Shown: positions 36,513 through 45,374, numbered from the stretch's first letter. The stretch: DNA of 64,000 nt from UBA1660 sp964462035 (GCA_964462035.1 CAYXAP010000003.1:1-64000); one strand, 5' to 3'. Translations and numbers: made by a program. The notes: generated from the letters alone by a model not told the origin.

Positions 36513-36571
36513 GAGCCTTCCCCGAAGCGCCGCGCTAGTTGAGCACCCTTGCGTTGGTGCAGCGGCGCAGC

Positions 36572-36895
36572 ATGGTGCGCGGCCTGATGACCGATCATCG
36601 ATATGGCGAATGGGTCGCGAAGTGCGCGCGGCGCCCGGGTGCCGAGTGGCGGGTGCTCGCTCACGACGGGGGCGAGGAGATCGCTCTGAAGGACCGCGGT
36701 GTGTTCGATGAGCTGGTGGTCGATCACTGGCTTCACATCGAGCAGATGGACGAACGGCGCTGGTGGATGCGCGTCGGCGACGTGTGCGTGATGGTTCGAG
36801 TCCAGCCCGATGGTGCCGCCGTCGTCGACGTGGAGCGCGGCGTCTACGGTGAGCGTCGGGGCGCGACCAGGGCTCTGGACCCGAGCGAGGACTGA
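36572..36895 (+). CDS. Small hypothetical protein
   Basis: 107 residues from ATG 36572 (an upstream TTG at 36539 and a later ATG at 36587 are also possible). Trp-rich and acidic in the middle (VDHWLHIEQMDERRWWMRVG). No signal or membrane segment. It is followed after 8 bases by another small gene of similar size, so the two form a pair, perhaps immunity-like proteins as are common in such regions; this is a guess from size and place only. Confidence 0.5.
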   Translation: MVRGLMTDHRYGEWVAKCARRPGAEWRVLAHDGGEEIALKDRGVFDELVVDHWLHIEQMDERRWWMRVGDVCVMVRVQPDGAAVVDVERGVYGERRGATRALDPSED

Positions 36896-36903
36896 CCGGG
36901 GAG

Positions 36904-37263
36904 ATGGTGGCGACCACCGGGTTGAGGAAGCGCGCGGAGCCGGACGTCTCTTGGCAGGTCATCTGTGGGGACGCGCACTGGGCGACGGTCGAACGGGTCC
37001 GGATGAAGGACATGTTCTGGGATCTGTACGAAGTGCACTCCGAAGGATCGGTTGGGCTGCGGGAGCGGCTCGCGGCGTCAGACTCGAGCTTCGGCGACCT
37101 GGTCTTCGTGGGAGACGGCGCGACCAACCAAGGCGCGGTCGTCACGGGCTGCCTCGAGCACTGGGAGCCGATGGAGGATGGCCGCGAGATGGTGGCGATC
37201 CGATCGCTTCCGATCCCACGGCCTTCCCGCTGGAGCCGCTTCGTCCGCTGGCTTCGGCGCTGA
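36904..37263 (+). CDS. Small hypothetical protein, partner of previous
   Basis: 119 residues. Cytoplasmic-looking, with a basic C-terminus (PSRWSRFVRWLRR). The ATG at 36904 has purine-rich sequence (GGGGAG) touching it, so the true start could be slightly downstream. No recognised family. It follows the 107-residue gene by 8 bases. Confidence 0.5.
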   Translation: MVATTGLRKRAEPDVSWQVICGDAHWATVERVRMKDMFWDLYEVHSEGSVGLRERLAASDSSFGDLVFVGDGATNQGAVVTGCLEHWEPMEDGREMVAIRSLPIPRPSRWSRFVRWLRR

Positions 37264-37268
37264 CGGCT

Positions 37269-37336
37269 GTCGGCGTTCCGAGTCGGCGTTCGGTCCCCGG
37301 AGTCGGCCTTCGGAGTCGGTGGTCGGCGTTCGGATC
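37269..37336. repeat. Short tandem repeat of about 13 bases
   Basis: Four to five imperfect units of GTCGGCGTTCGGA lie between the small hypothetical gene and the 3' end of the helicase fragment, with spacing broken by CCCC and TG insertions. They reach the stop codon of the helicase fragment. Confidence 0.7.
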
Positions 37337-38699
37337 AGAGCCGCTCGAAGCCGAGCCAGTTGAGGGCGGGGCGGCCCTTCTCTGCGCTCACCGCGCGGTC
37401 GACCTTCAGGCGTAGCTTGAAGTCGTGGTGGTCCGCGGGGTCGCTGATGGTCTGCTCGACGAGCCAGTCGTCGCCGTCTTCGGTGACCTGCAGGTGCTTG
37501 GGGCTGCGGGCTTCGGGGTCGGTGAGGATGCGCTCGTGCTCCTCGAAGTAGGCGTCGATCGCGGCGACGACCTCGTCCTTGTCGGGGACCTCGTTCAGGG
37601 CGTCGCGCAGGCGCGAGAGGTCGCGGCCGGCGAGGGCGCGCACGACCCGCCAGACGGCGTTGCGGATCATCACGGTGAACGCGCGGCGGTCCTGGGTGAT
37701 GTCGTGCTCCTCGGGGAGCTCGTGCTCGACCTTCTCGATGTCGTCGACGTTGGCGTTGGGGTCGGTGAGCCGCTCCCACTCGTCGATGAGGCTCGAGTCG
37801 ACCGACTTCACCGTGCCCTTGAGCCAGGCCTCGAGGTCGCGGAGCTCTTCGGTCTTCGACGAATCCGGGACCGTCTGGATGAGCGCCTTGTAGGCGTTCG
37901 AGAGGTAGCGGAGCAGCACGCCCTCGCTGCGCTGCCGGCCGTACTCCTTCACGTACTCGTTGAAGCTCGCGCCCATCTCGAAGAGGTCGCGGGCGATCGA
38001 CTTCGGTCGTAGGTTGTCGCCGTCGCCGACCCAGGGGTGCTGCTTCGCGAAGACCTCGAAGGTCGCGTAGATCAGATCGGCGCGCGGCTGCGGCAGTTCG
38101 ATCTCCTCGAGCTTGGCCATGCGCGCGTCGTACTCGATGCCCTCGGCCTTCATCGCGTTCACCGCGCGGCCCTTCAGGGTGCTGAGCTGCGCGCGGAGAA
38201 TGGAGCCGGGGTTCTCGAGGGTCGCCTCGACGAAGCTGAGCACGTCGAGGGCGTAGTCCGGTGCCTCGGGCTCGAGGGTCGTGATCGCCTCGACGACCCA
38301 GAGGCTGAGCGACTGGTTGAGCGAGAAGTCGTCCTGCAGGTCGACGCTCGGTCGGGCGCCACCCTCGGTGATCTCGACGATGCCCGCGTCGCGGAGCGAG
38401 CGGAGGATCTGCAAGGCGCGGCGTCCGTGGCGGAACTTGTGTTTGCGCGCCTCGTGGCTGCGTTCGATGAGCGTTCGCAGGCCCTCGCAGCCAGCCTTGG
38501 GGCGCGAGTCCGCCGGTGCCGAACGGCTGAGTACGTTGAGCACCATCGCGGTGGTGACCTCGAAGCGGCTGACCAGCCGCTCGGGCTCGGAGCTCTGGAG
38601 CCTCTCGAAGGTCTCCTCGTCGAAGTGCGCGTAGCCGCGCTCGGGCGGCTTGCTCTTCTTGATCTTGCGGAGCTTCTTCGGGTCGTCGCCGGCAGGGCG
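37335..38699 (-). pseudogene. DUF3516 helicase, C-terminal half only
   Basis: About 455 codons match the C-terminal DUF3516 part of a large DEAD/DEAH-box helicase. It begins DDPKKLRKIKKSKPP, the piece that directly follows the helicase core in full proteins. Further blocks are EETFERLQSSEPERLVSRFE, VDLQDDFSLNQSLSLW, YALDVLSFVEATLENP, SEGVLLRYLSNAYKALIQTV and SSLIDEWERLTDPN. Full members are about 850 residues with Walker A and DEAD motifs first. Those are absent because the sequence changes to repeat copy 3. The frame stays open through the repeat on the minus strand to 38858, so a shortened protein could still be made. Confidence 0.85.
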
Positions 38700-38700
38700 C

Positions 38701-38815
38701 CCCCTTTCAGCCGCCGAGGCCCTCGCGGCCAGGATCGGCCGCGACTTCGCAGAAGAGCGGTTCGGTGAGCTTCCGAGGGGCGAGTCGGAGAGGCGCTTCG
38801 AAAGGACTATACTCT
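38701..38815 (+). repeat. 115-bp dispersed repeat, copy 3
   Basis: Differs from copy 1 at only about two positions. It abuts the broken 5' end of the DUF3516 helicase fragment on its left. To its right, 38816-38950 has no recognised gene; a plus-strand reading (EFPDERPVPIAVEPAGVRRR) may be coding debris of an insertion sequence. Confidence 0.92.
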
Positions 38816-38950
38816 GGCGGTCGATGCAGGAATTCCCAGATGAACGGCCGGTTCCCATTGCGGTGGAACCCGCTGGAGTCAGACGCCGACGCCCTGGCGG
38901 CGTCGGTCACGGGAAACCGTCAGCAGAGCCTCCCTTGACCCACTTCCTCC

Positions 38951-39031
38951 TGGGTTACCTCGGACAGATCACCTTGACCCCTGGGTTACCTCGAACGGAT
39001 CACCTTGGATCTACCTCGGACCGATCCCCTT
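38951..39031. repeat. Three imperfect ~30-base tandem units
   Basis: Units begin at 38951 (TGGGTTACCTCGGACAGATC), 38982 (TGGGTTACCTCGAACGGATC) and 39012 (TACCTCGGACCGATCCCCTT). Multiple short repeats of this kind occur at the ends of some insertion sequences (IS21 type, for example), but no transposase is attached here. The third unit overlaps the 3' end of the neighbouring hypothetical gene. Confidence 0.65.
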
Positions 39032-39556
39032 ATTGAGCGCCCGCAAAATTCTTAGGCGCAACTCCTGCAGCTGGTCAACGAACTCGGGCACCTTAGCCGA
39101 CTTTGAAACTTCGCCTCTGAGCATCCTAACAACCAGAAACACAAGACACTCATCCAACAGAGCGATCGACGACATCGACAACATGATCCCATTTGCCGCA
39201 ATAATTTCCGCCATTTCACCTGGCTCTTTTCCGACCAAACGGCCTACGTCCATCTTGACGCCATACGACGCGAAGCCCATCGCGAACCAGAGCATTAGTT
39301 CAGACGGGGATCCCGAATTCAGCTCGGCACCGAACTTCGTCTCAGCTCGTCCCAGCGAGTCTCCCTCTCGAAGATACGGCCCAACGATCTGCGGCACATC
39401 TTCCATTCCAGCGATTCGATCATCGAACTTTTCGAAGCTGACCAAGAGCCCTCGTGCTGACAACGGGTCACTGCTGGCCAGCATGCATATTCCGCTGCAC
39501 GCCAAACGCAACTGCGCCCGGGACGCGCCATCAAACCGACAATCATCGTCTCTCAT
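39011..39556 (-). CDS. Hypothetical protein, possible immunity protein, low GC
   Basis: 181 residues from ATG 39556; a TTG at 39568 directly after the toxin-like stop is also possible. Mostly helical and soluble, no signal, with amphipathic segments such as GEMAEIIAANGIMLSMSSIA. GC by eye is near 50 percent, much lower than the surroundings. It directly follows, on the same strand, a C-terminal toxin-like fragment, the classic toxin-immunity order. Its last codons lie in a tandem repeat unit, so the native C-terminus may be lost. No known family. Confidence 0.5.
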   Translation of the reverse strand: MRDDDCRFDGASRAQLRLACSGICMLASSDPLSARGLLVSFEKFDDRIAGMEDVPQIVGPYLREGDSLGRAETKFGAELNSGSPSELMLWFAMGFASYGVKMDVGRLVGKEPGEMAEIIAANGIMLSMSSIALLDECLVFLVVRMLRGEVSKSAKVPEFVDQLQELRLRILRALNKGIGPR

Positions 39557-39568
39557 CACGTTTATCAA

Positions 39569-39768
39569 CTAGAACGTGCCCTTAAAGAACCTCTCCGCAG
39601 CCTCCATCATCGGAAGCACCTCCACTCCGCCTGCATTAAGATGCTGAAGCCCAAGAATGTCGTCAACGAAGAATTCGGGCTGGTTGCGGCCTGGACCTCC
39701 GAGCTGGAACCATCTCTCTGCTACTGCTCGGGGCACGCGGACTCGAGCCACCTGCCCCGTGGGGGTCG
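39569..39768 (-). pseudogene. Polymorphic-toxin-like C-terminal fragment
   Basis: Running left from repeat copy 4, the minus strand gives TGQVARVRVPRAVAERWFQL, GGPGRNQPEFFVDDI and NAGGVEVLPMMEAAERF before a TAG at 39569. Length, composition and the hydrophilic end resemble the tail of a secreted polymorphic toxin; the family is not identified. There is no native start, because the 5' part ends at the repeat. The probable immunity gene follows immediately. Confidence 0.5.
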
Positions 39769-39882
39769 CCCCTTTCAGCCGCCGAGGCCCTCGCGGCAAG
39801 GATTGGCCGCGACTTCGCAGAAGAGCGGTCGGTGAACTTCCGAGGGGCGAGTCGGAGAGGCGCTTCGAAAGGACGATACTCC
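39769..39882 (+). repeat. 115-bp dispersed repeat, copy 4 (114 bp)
   Basis: Same ends as the other copies with one base missing (GCGGTCGG for GCGGTTCGG) and a slightly weakened internal stem (TCGCGGC/GCCGCGA). It lies 953 bases after copy 3 in the same direction, and the two bracket the low-GC toxin-like/immunity-like pair. Confidence 0.9.
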
Positions 39883-39934
39883 AGCACGTTTGAGGTGCGC
39901 GTGGAGACCGCAGATCACGGACCCCGTCCACCGT

Positions 39935-41086
39935 CTAGACGAAGCCGAGGCCCTTCTTGAAGGCGTCGTGGAGGTCGTCGTCGGAGGCGTAGATCTCCTC
40001 GACCGCTTCCGACTCCACCGTCGCGCGCACCAGTTTCTTGAGCAGGTGCTTGGGGCTGCGCGCGTCCTCGGCGACCCGGGTCAGCTCGTCGATGAGCATG
40101 TCGTGCTGGAGCACCTCGAGGTCGCCCGAGTCGACGAGCTTCGTCACCACGGAGTCGACGCCGGCGCGGAGCTTCTTCTCGAAGGTGGTCAGCGGCTCGG
40201 GCTCGGGCTCGGGCTCCGGCTCGCCGAGGAGGGCGCCCAGGCCAGCCAGCGGGTCCGCCGGCTCCGCCGAATCGGCGAAGCCCTTGAGCCAGGTCTTCGC
40301 TTCCTTGCGGAGCGGACCCTTCTCGGCGGCCGTGTTGGTGACCACTGCGGGCTCTCGGCCGGCGAACGCGTCCTCGAGGTCGCGCAGGTGCTCGATGTAC
40401 GCCTGCTGGTCCTCGCTCAGCTCGGGCATCGCCTCGGGCAGCTGGAAGCTCCCAGCCAGGCGAAGCACGCGCAGCGCGTGAAGACAGAGCTCGCGGCCGC
40501 TCGCGTCGGGGTCGACGGGCAGCGGCTGCTCGGCGAGCTCGGGCCGCTGCGGCAGGTACGCCCCGATGCCCGCCAGCGCCCATTGAGCGGCCAGCGAGCC
40601 GTGCATCATGGTCTCCAGCACGAACGCGCCGGAGGTCGGGCCGCCCTCCCACTGGTCGTCGTCGAGCTCGCGCCAATCGACCTCGGTGTCGCCACCGGCG
40701 GCCTGCGCCCAGCCCTCGGCGAGCGCAGCGATCGACGGGAGCGAGTGCCACGGCTGGCCGGGCAGCGCTTCTTCGTCGCGGATGTAGACGCGATGCCGCC
40801 CGTCCGGGTCCTCCTGACGGTCCACGTAGAAGCCGACGTGCTGCCACCAGCTCGTCTCGAACGCGACCAGGTCGCTGACGCGGGTGGCCACCTCGAGCTC
40901 CGCCGGGGCGGGGGCGAGGGCCAGTACGAGCGAGGGGTAGGGGTCGCCGTCGAACGTGCGCTTCGTCACCGGCTCGGCCGCTTCGGCGAGCGCTTCCAGA
41001 GCCTCGACGGGGTCCTCCGCCAGGGCCCCGCTCACGCCGAGCGCGGTCTGGAGGGCCTCGAGGGCGGCGCGGGTCTCGTCATGCAT
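39935..41086 (-). CDS. Hypothetical protein with acidic Glu-Pro linker
   Basis: 383 residues from ATG 41086. The N-terminal 270 residues look like one globular, helical domain rich in Trp and Leu (TSWWQHVGFYVDRQEDPDG, MMHGSLAAQWALAGIGAYLP). An EPEPEPEPEP linker near 300 precedes a C-terminal helical domain of about 80 residues (SPKHLLKKLVRATVESEAVE). No signal or family recognised. The C-terminal phrase ARSPKHL also appears in the DUF3516 fragment (EARSPKHLQV), which may be chance. Confidence 0.7.
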   Translation of the reverse strand: MHDETRAALEALQTALGVSGALAEDPVEALEALAEAAEPVTKRTFDGDPYPSLVLALAPAPAELEVATRVSDLVAFETSWWQHVGFYVDRQEDPDGRHRVYIRDEEALPGQPWHSLPSIAALAEGWAQAAGGDTEVDWRELDDDQWEGGPTSGAFVLETMMHGSLAAQWALAGIGAYLPQRPELAEQPLPVDPDASGRELCLHALRVLRLAGSFQLPEAMPELSEDQQAYIEHLRDLEDAFAGREPAVVTNTAAEKGPLRKEAKTWLKGFADSAEPADPLAGLGALLGEPEPEPEPEPLTTFEKKLRAGVDSVVTKLVDSGDLEVLQHDMLIDELTRVAEDARSPKHLLKKLVRATVESEAVEEIYASDDDLHDAFKKGLGFV

Positions 41087-41134
41087 CGCCGCCGTTGTAG
41101 TCCGCACGGCGTCGGGCGCAACGCTTCCGCGCTC

Positions 41135-43849
41135 CTACCGGAGAAAGAGGCGGGGATCGTCGGGACGGGCGTCGATGTGGAAGTGGTCCCGGTGGCCTTC
41201 GTTGTAGTTGGGCGTGAGCACGCTCGAGAAGGCCTCGGTCTCCCAGAGGGCGCAGGCGATGGCTCGCAGGGCGCGCGCCCGCCGGTCGCCGGGCGCGCGA
41301 CCGCTGCAGGTCTTCTGCATCGGGGTCGCCTCGTAGTGGTCCTCGACCGAGAGCCAGCCGTCGTCGGTCCAGAAGCGCATGAGGTCCAGCGCGAGCCCCA
41401 TCCGGTGGAAGCTCGTTCGCGGGAAGTCCCGGTGGGCGCTGAGGATCTCGACCCCGTGGATGCCGTGCTCCTTCAGGATCCCGATGATGGTCGGCAGCCG
41501 CTTGGCCATCTCGCAGCTGATCACCAACGGCTGCTCCTCGTGGGTCATGCGGAACCAGACGCCATCGACCGGGCCGAGGATCTCCACCGGGTTCGGTGTG
41601 AGGGGGTGGGGCTCGGGGCGCGGCCGGGCTTCGACGCCGAGCTCGCGGAGTGACTCGAGGCAGGGCTCGGTGGGACCGATGGACCACACGGCGGGCCGGT
41701 GCACCCGCCACTCCGCGCCACCGATCATGGCTCGGTAGTTCTCGAAGGTCGGCACCAGCCGCGCGATGCGGCGCGCGGCCTGGCCGGCCTGATCACTGCG
41801 CGGCGCGTGGAAGCGCCGGGGCGGATCCGGCACGGCGGGGGCGGGCGGCACGGGGAGCGACGGCTCCTCTTCCTCGGCTTCGGCGGTGGCGTCGGTCTGG
41901 TCGGGGCCGGCGCCCTCGGCGGTCTCCTCGCTCGCGCCTGGCAGCTGCCAACGATCGTCGAAGAAGCCCATCGCCCGCACGGGCTTGGGTCCCGTGGTCC
42001 GGCGCTGTGGCCCACTCACGGTGTCGTCGTCGTAGACGATGTAGTCCGGCACGAACTCCGGGAGCTCGTTGCCCTTCTTCACCGCGCGGGGCGTCGCGCC
42101 GGCTTGGACGATGAGGTAGCGCTCGGGTGCGAGCGGGTTCGGGTAGATGAAGCGGACCCCGACGTCGTTGCCCGTGTGGCGTTCGTCGCCAACGACCACG
42201 GCCCCTTCCTCGATTCGGATGGGCAGGGCGCCGGCGACGCGCTCGAGCACGGCGTTGTCGCCCGGTGAGCCGTAGAGCACGACGTGCGCGTTCTTCATCA
42301 GCGCGTCGGTCACTTCGCTGTCGGCGATCACCTCCTGGGAGAGGTCCCAGGACCAGAGCGGCCAGCCGCGCGCTCCACGCTGGGCCGCCTCGCGCAGGTC
42401 CTCGGTGTGGTCGGCGTTGCGGGTGCCGTAGACGTGCACCATCCGGCCGACGTAGGCGTCGGCAATCGGACCGCTCAGGCCCGGTCGCTTGCGCAGGCCA
42501 TCGCTGGGGGGGAAGCCGGTGCGCCATCCGGCGGCGCTCCGGACCAGGTTCAGGGTGGTGCCGAGCGACGCCACCGACCCGCGGAAGACCTCGTCGTCGC
42601 CAACGACGATCCGAGCCTCGCCGGTACCGAAAGGCACGTCGCCCACGTGCAGTGCGAGGGCGTCGACGTTCTCGTCTGGCGTGAGCGTCAGCGTTCCGTC
42701 CGCGACCGCGCCGCGGGCCTCGGCCATGCGCGGGTAGCTGCGGATGCGCGTGACGCTCAGCCAGTGCTGGCGGGCGGCTCGGTAGTCACCGGTCACGACG
42801 CGCACGGACGCCGGACGCGGGTCGCGGGTCTGGTCGAGCCGGTCGTAGACCCGGCCGTGGCGGTGCACCCGGTAGAGGATGTCGTGGCCGGCGTCGAACC
42901 AGGTCTCGTTCACCGGCACGCCGTCGAGCGAGCGCAGGTGGCGGGTGAACTCCTCGACGTAGCGTGGGCGCATCGGGCCGGTGTCGGTGCGCCCGTGGTA
43001 GTAGTGGAAGCTCGTGTTCACCGAGTTCTCGGCCAGGTGCATGCCGCTCCAGGGACGGACCACGCGGCGCTCGGCCGACTCCATCCGGCCGCCCAGGTAC
43101 TGCTCCCAGCTGGGCGCGCCGGCCATCGCCTGGACCATCGCGAAGCGCCAGCTGTGGCGCATGCCGATGGCGTAGGCGCCGACGCCGCCGTTCGAGAGGC
43201 CGCCGAGGACGACGCGGTTCGGATCGACCGAGTAGTGCTGCTGCACGTCGTCGATGACGTCGAGCACGTCCTGCTCGCCCATCCACCGCCACATGATCTG
43301 GCCGTAGCCGGTCGGCGCCACGACGATCCACTCCGGCGACCAGCGCGGGGTGTAGTCGTCGTAGAGGTGCTCATCGTAGGTGAGCCAGTCCATGTTGTTC
43401 CCGAGCACCACGCCCAGGAAGAGGTTGCCGTTCGACGAGCCGCCGTGGAGCGCGACGTAGAGCGGGTAGCGCTTGGTGGGGTCGTAGTCGGGCGGCACGT
43501 AGATCGCGTAGCCCTGGAGCCGCTCCGAGATGACCGAGCGGTAGCCCCGGTTGACGATCTCGTTCTTCGCCAGCGGGTAGGGGTCGGTGCCCTCCGCGGC
43601 CATCTGGAGGTAGCGTCGGGCACGCTGGCGCCAGGCCTGGGCCTCTTCTTCGAAGTCCCGCGGCTCGATCCGGTCCGCGGTGTCGAGCAGGTGCTCGATC
43701 GACGTCAGGGTCCCCTCCGGGATGCCCTCGGGCGGGTTCGCCCGAAGGGCCGCGAGCTGGGCGCGGGGGTCGCCTTGGGCCTGCGCCGGGCCGGCGAGGG
43801 CCAAGAGACCGAGAAGGGCGGCGATGGCCGCGCGGAGCGTGGGCACCAT
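41135..43849 (-). CDS. Secreted esterase fused to extensin-like peptidoglycan domain
   Basis: 904 residues from ATG 43849, which begins a signal peptide (cleavage near AQAQG). Residues about 110-400 are an alpha/beta-hydrolase of the prolyl-oligopeptidase/esterase D kind, with LHGGSSNGN as oxyanion region and nucleophile Ser219 in GGLSNGG. A beta-rich middle part follows, then an acidic Pro linker near 700-730. Residues about 770-904 form an extensin-like C-terminal domain: ISCEMAKRLP, SFHRMGLALDLMRFW and TPNYNEGHRDHFHIDARPD, carrying the His/Asp zinc pattern of LAS-type peptidases. Both parts probably act in the periplasm or outside. Confidence 0.85.
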   Translation of the reverse strand: MVPTLRAAIAALLGLLALAGPAQAQGDPRAQLAALRANPPEGIPEGTLTSIEHLLDTADRIEPRDFEEEAQAWRQRARRYLQMAAEGTDPYPLAKNEIVNRGYRSVISERLQGYAIYVPPDYDPTKRYPLYVALHGGSSNGNLFLGVVLGNNMDWLTYDEHLYDDYTPRWSPEWIVVAPTGYGQIMWRWMGEQDVLDVIDDVQQHYSVDPNRVVLGGLSNGGVGAYAIGMRHSWRFAMVQAMAGAPSWEQYLGGRMESAERRVVRPWSGMHLAENSVNTSFHYYHGRTDTGPMRPRYVEEFTRHLRSLDGVPVNETWFDAGHDILYRVHRHGRVYDRLDQTRDPRPASVRVVTGDYRAARQHWLSVTRIRSYPRMAEARGAVADGTLTLTPDENVDALALHVGDVPFGTGEARIVVGDDEVFRGSVASLGTTLNLVRSAAGWRTGFPPSDGLRKRPGLSGPIADAYVGRMVHVYGTRNADHTEDLREAAQRGARGWPLWSWDLSQEVIADSEVTDALMKNAHVVLYGSPGDNAVLERVAGALPIRIEEGAVVVGDERHTGNDVGVRFIYPNPLAPERYLIVQAGATPRAVKKGNELPEFVPDYIVYDDDTVSGPQRRTTGPKPVRAMGFFDDRWQLPGASEETAEGAGPDQTDATAEAEEEEPSLPVPPAPAVPDPPRRFHAPRSDQAGQAARRIARLVPTFENYRAMIGGAEWRVHRPAVWSIGPTEPCLESLRELGVEARPRPEPHPLTPNPVEILGPVDGVWFRMTHEEQPLVISCEMAKRLPTIIGILKEHGIHGVEILSAHRDFPRTSFHRMGLALDLMRFWTDDGWLSVEDHYEATPMQKTCSGRAPGDRRARALRAIACALWETEAFSSVLTPNYNEGHRDHFHIDARPDDPRLFLR

Positions 43850-43973
43850 GGCCCCAGAGATAGAACAACGGCGGCCGATGTCGAACATCCTGCGGGATTT
43901 CGCCCGCTTCCACCGGTCCGGTAGATCCGAGGGGCCGCTTGCGGTAAGCCGCGGGTCGGAGGTCAGCCAAGCG

Positions 43974-45374
43974 ATGAGCGACGTACGGATCGAGAAGGAC
44001 TCCATGGGTGAGATCGAGGTGCCGGCGGACCGGTACTACGGGGCGCAAACGGCCCGCTCGAAGATGAACTTCCCCATCGGCGACGATCGGATGCCCACCG
44101 AGGTCGTCCGGGCGTTCGGTGTGCTCAAGAAGGCAGCGGCGATCACCAACGCCGAGCTCGGCAACCTCGAGCCGGAGCTGCGCGACCTGATCGTGAAGGC
44201 CGCGGACGAGGTCATCAGCGGCAAGCTCGACGACCACTTCCCCTTGGTCGTCTGGCAGACCGGTTCGGGCACCCAGTCGAACATGAACGTCAACGAGGTG
44301 ATCTCGAACCGCGCCATCGAGCTGGCCGGCGGCGAGCTCGGCTCGAAGACGCCGGTGCACCCGAACGACCACGTGAACCGCTCGCAGTCGAGCAACGACA
44401 CCTTCCCGACGGCCATGCACATCGCCGCGGTGAAGGCCATCCGCGAGTGCCTCCCGAAGGTGAAGCAGCTCCGCGACACCCTCGACGACAAGGCCGAGGC
44501 CTTCGCCGACGTGGTGAAGATCGGCCGCACCCACCTGCAGGACGCCACGCCGCTCACCCTCGGCCAGGAGATCAGCGGCTGGGTCGCGCAGCTCGACCAC
44601 GCGATGGACGCCATCTCGAGGACCCTCCCGCAGCTGCACGAGCTCGCCCTCGGTGGCACCGCGGTGGGTACCGGCCTGAACACGGTCGAGGGCTACGCCA
44701 AGCGGGTCGCCGAGGTGATCGGTGAGATCACCGGCGAGTCGTTCGTCACGGCGCCGAACAAGTTCGCCGCGCTCGCGGCCCACGACGCGTTCGTGGGCAC
44801 CCACGGCGCGGTCAAGCAGCTCGCCGTGGCCTGCATGAAGATCGCCAACGACGTGCGCTGGCTCGCCAGCGGGCCTCGTTGCGGCATCGGCGAGATCGCC
44901 ATCCCGGCAAACGAGCCGGGCAGCTCGATCATGCCTGGCAAGGTGAACCCGACGCAGTGCGAGGCCATGACCATGGTCTGTTGCCAGGTCTTCGGGAACG
45001 ACGCGACGGTCGGTTTCGCCGGCAGCCAGGGCAACTTCGAGCTCAACGTCTTCAAGCCCGTGATGGCCAAGGCGCTGCTCCAGTCGCTTCGCCTGCTCGG
45101 TGACGCCTGTGCGAGCTTCGAAGAGCGCTGCGCGCGTGGCCTCGAGCCGGTGAAGGCCAACATCGAAAAGAACCTGCACGGCTCGCTCATGCTGGTGACC
45201 GCGCTCAACCCGCACATCGGCTACGACAAGGCCGCGAAGGTCGCCAAGAACGCCTTCGAGAAGGGCACGACCCTGCGCGAGTCCATCGTCGAGCTGGGCT
45301 TCATGAGCGCCGAGGAGTTCGACGCCGCAGTGAAACCCATCGACATGACGTCGCCGACTCCGAAGGAGGGCTGA
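43974..45374 (+). CDS. fumC: Fumarate hydratase, class II
   Basis: 466 residues, the expected length. It interconverts fumarate and malate in the TCA cycle. The signature GSSIMPGKVNPTQCEA is present, along with TGSGTQSNMNVNEVISNRA near the start and GRTHLQDATPLTLGQE. I chose ATG 43974 because it begins the family N-terminus (MSDVRIEKDSMGEIEVP); GGAGG lies 11 bases upstream. Its stop shares a base with the next start (TGATG). argH earlier in the window also produces fumarate, but there is no operon link. Confidence 0.97.
   Translation: MSDVRIEKDSMGEIEVPADRYYGAQTARSKMNFPIGDDRMPTEVVRAFGVLKKAAAITNAELGNLEPELRDLIVKAADEVISGKLDDHFPLVVWQTGSGTQSNMNVNEVISNRAIELAGGELGSKTPVHPNDHVNRSQSSNDTFPTAMHIAAVKAIRECLPKVKQLRDTLDDKAEAFADVVKIGRTHLQDATPLTLGQEISGWVAQLDHAMDAISRTLPQLHELALGGTAVGTGLNTVEGYAKRVAEVIGEITGESFVTAPNKFAALAAHDAFVGTHGAVKQLAVACMKIANDVRWLASGPRCGIGEIAIPANEPGSSIMPGKVNPTQCEAMTMVCCQVFGNDATVGFAGSQGNFELNVFKPVMAKALLQSLRLLGDACASFEERCARGLEPVKANIEKNLHGSLMLVTALNPHIGYDKAAKVAKNAFEKGTTLRESIVELGFMSAEEFDAAVKPIDMTSPTPKEG

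Noticed and set aside
38816..38950. A transposase gene right of repeat copy 3
   Set aside because: A plus-strand reading is open but short and matches nothing I can identify with confidence.
16603..39882. Reading the 115-bp repeats as integron attC sites in a cassette array
   Set aside because: They have the right size and internal symmetry, but no GTTRRRY core at the ends, no integrase, and genes between copies are on both strands and truncated.
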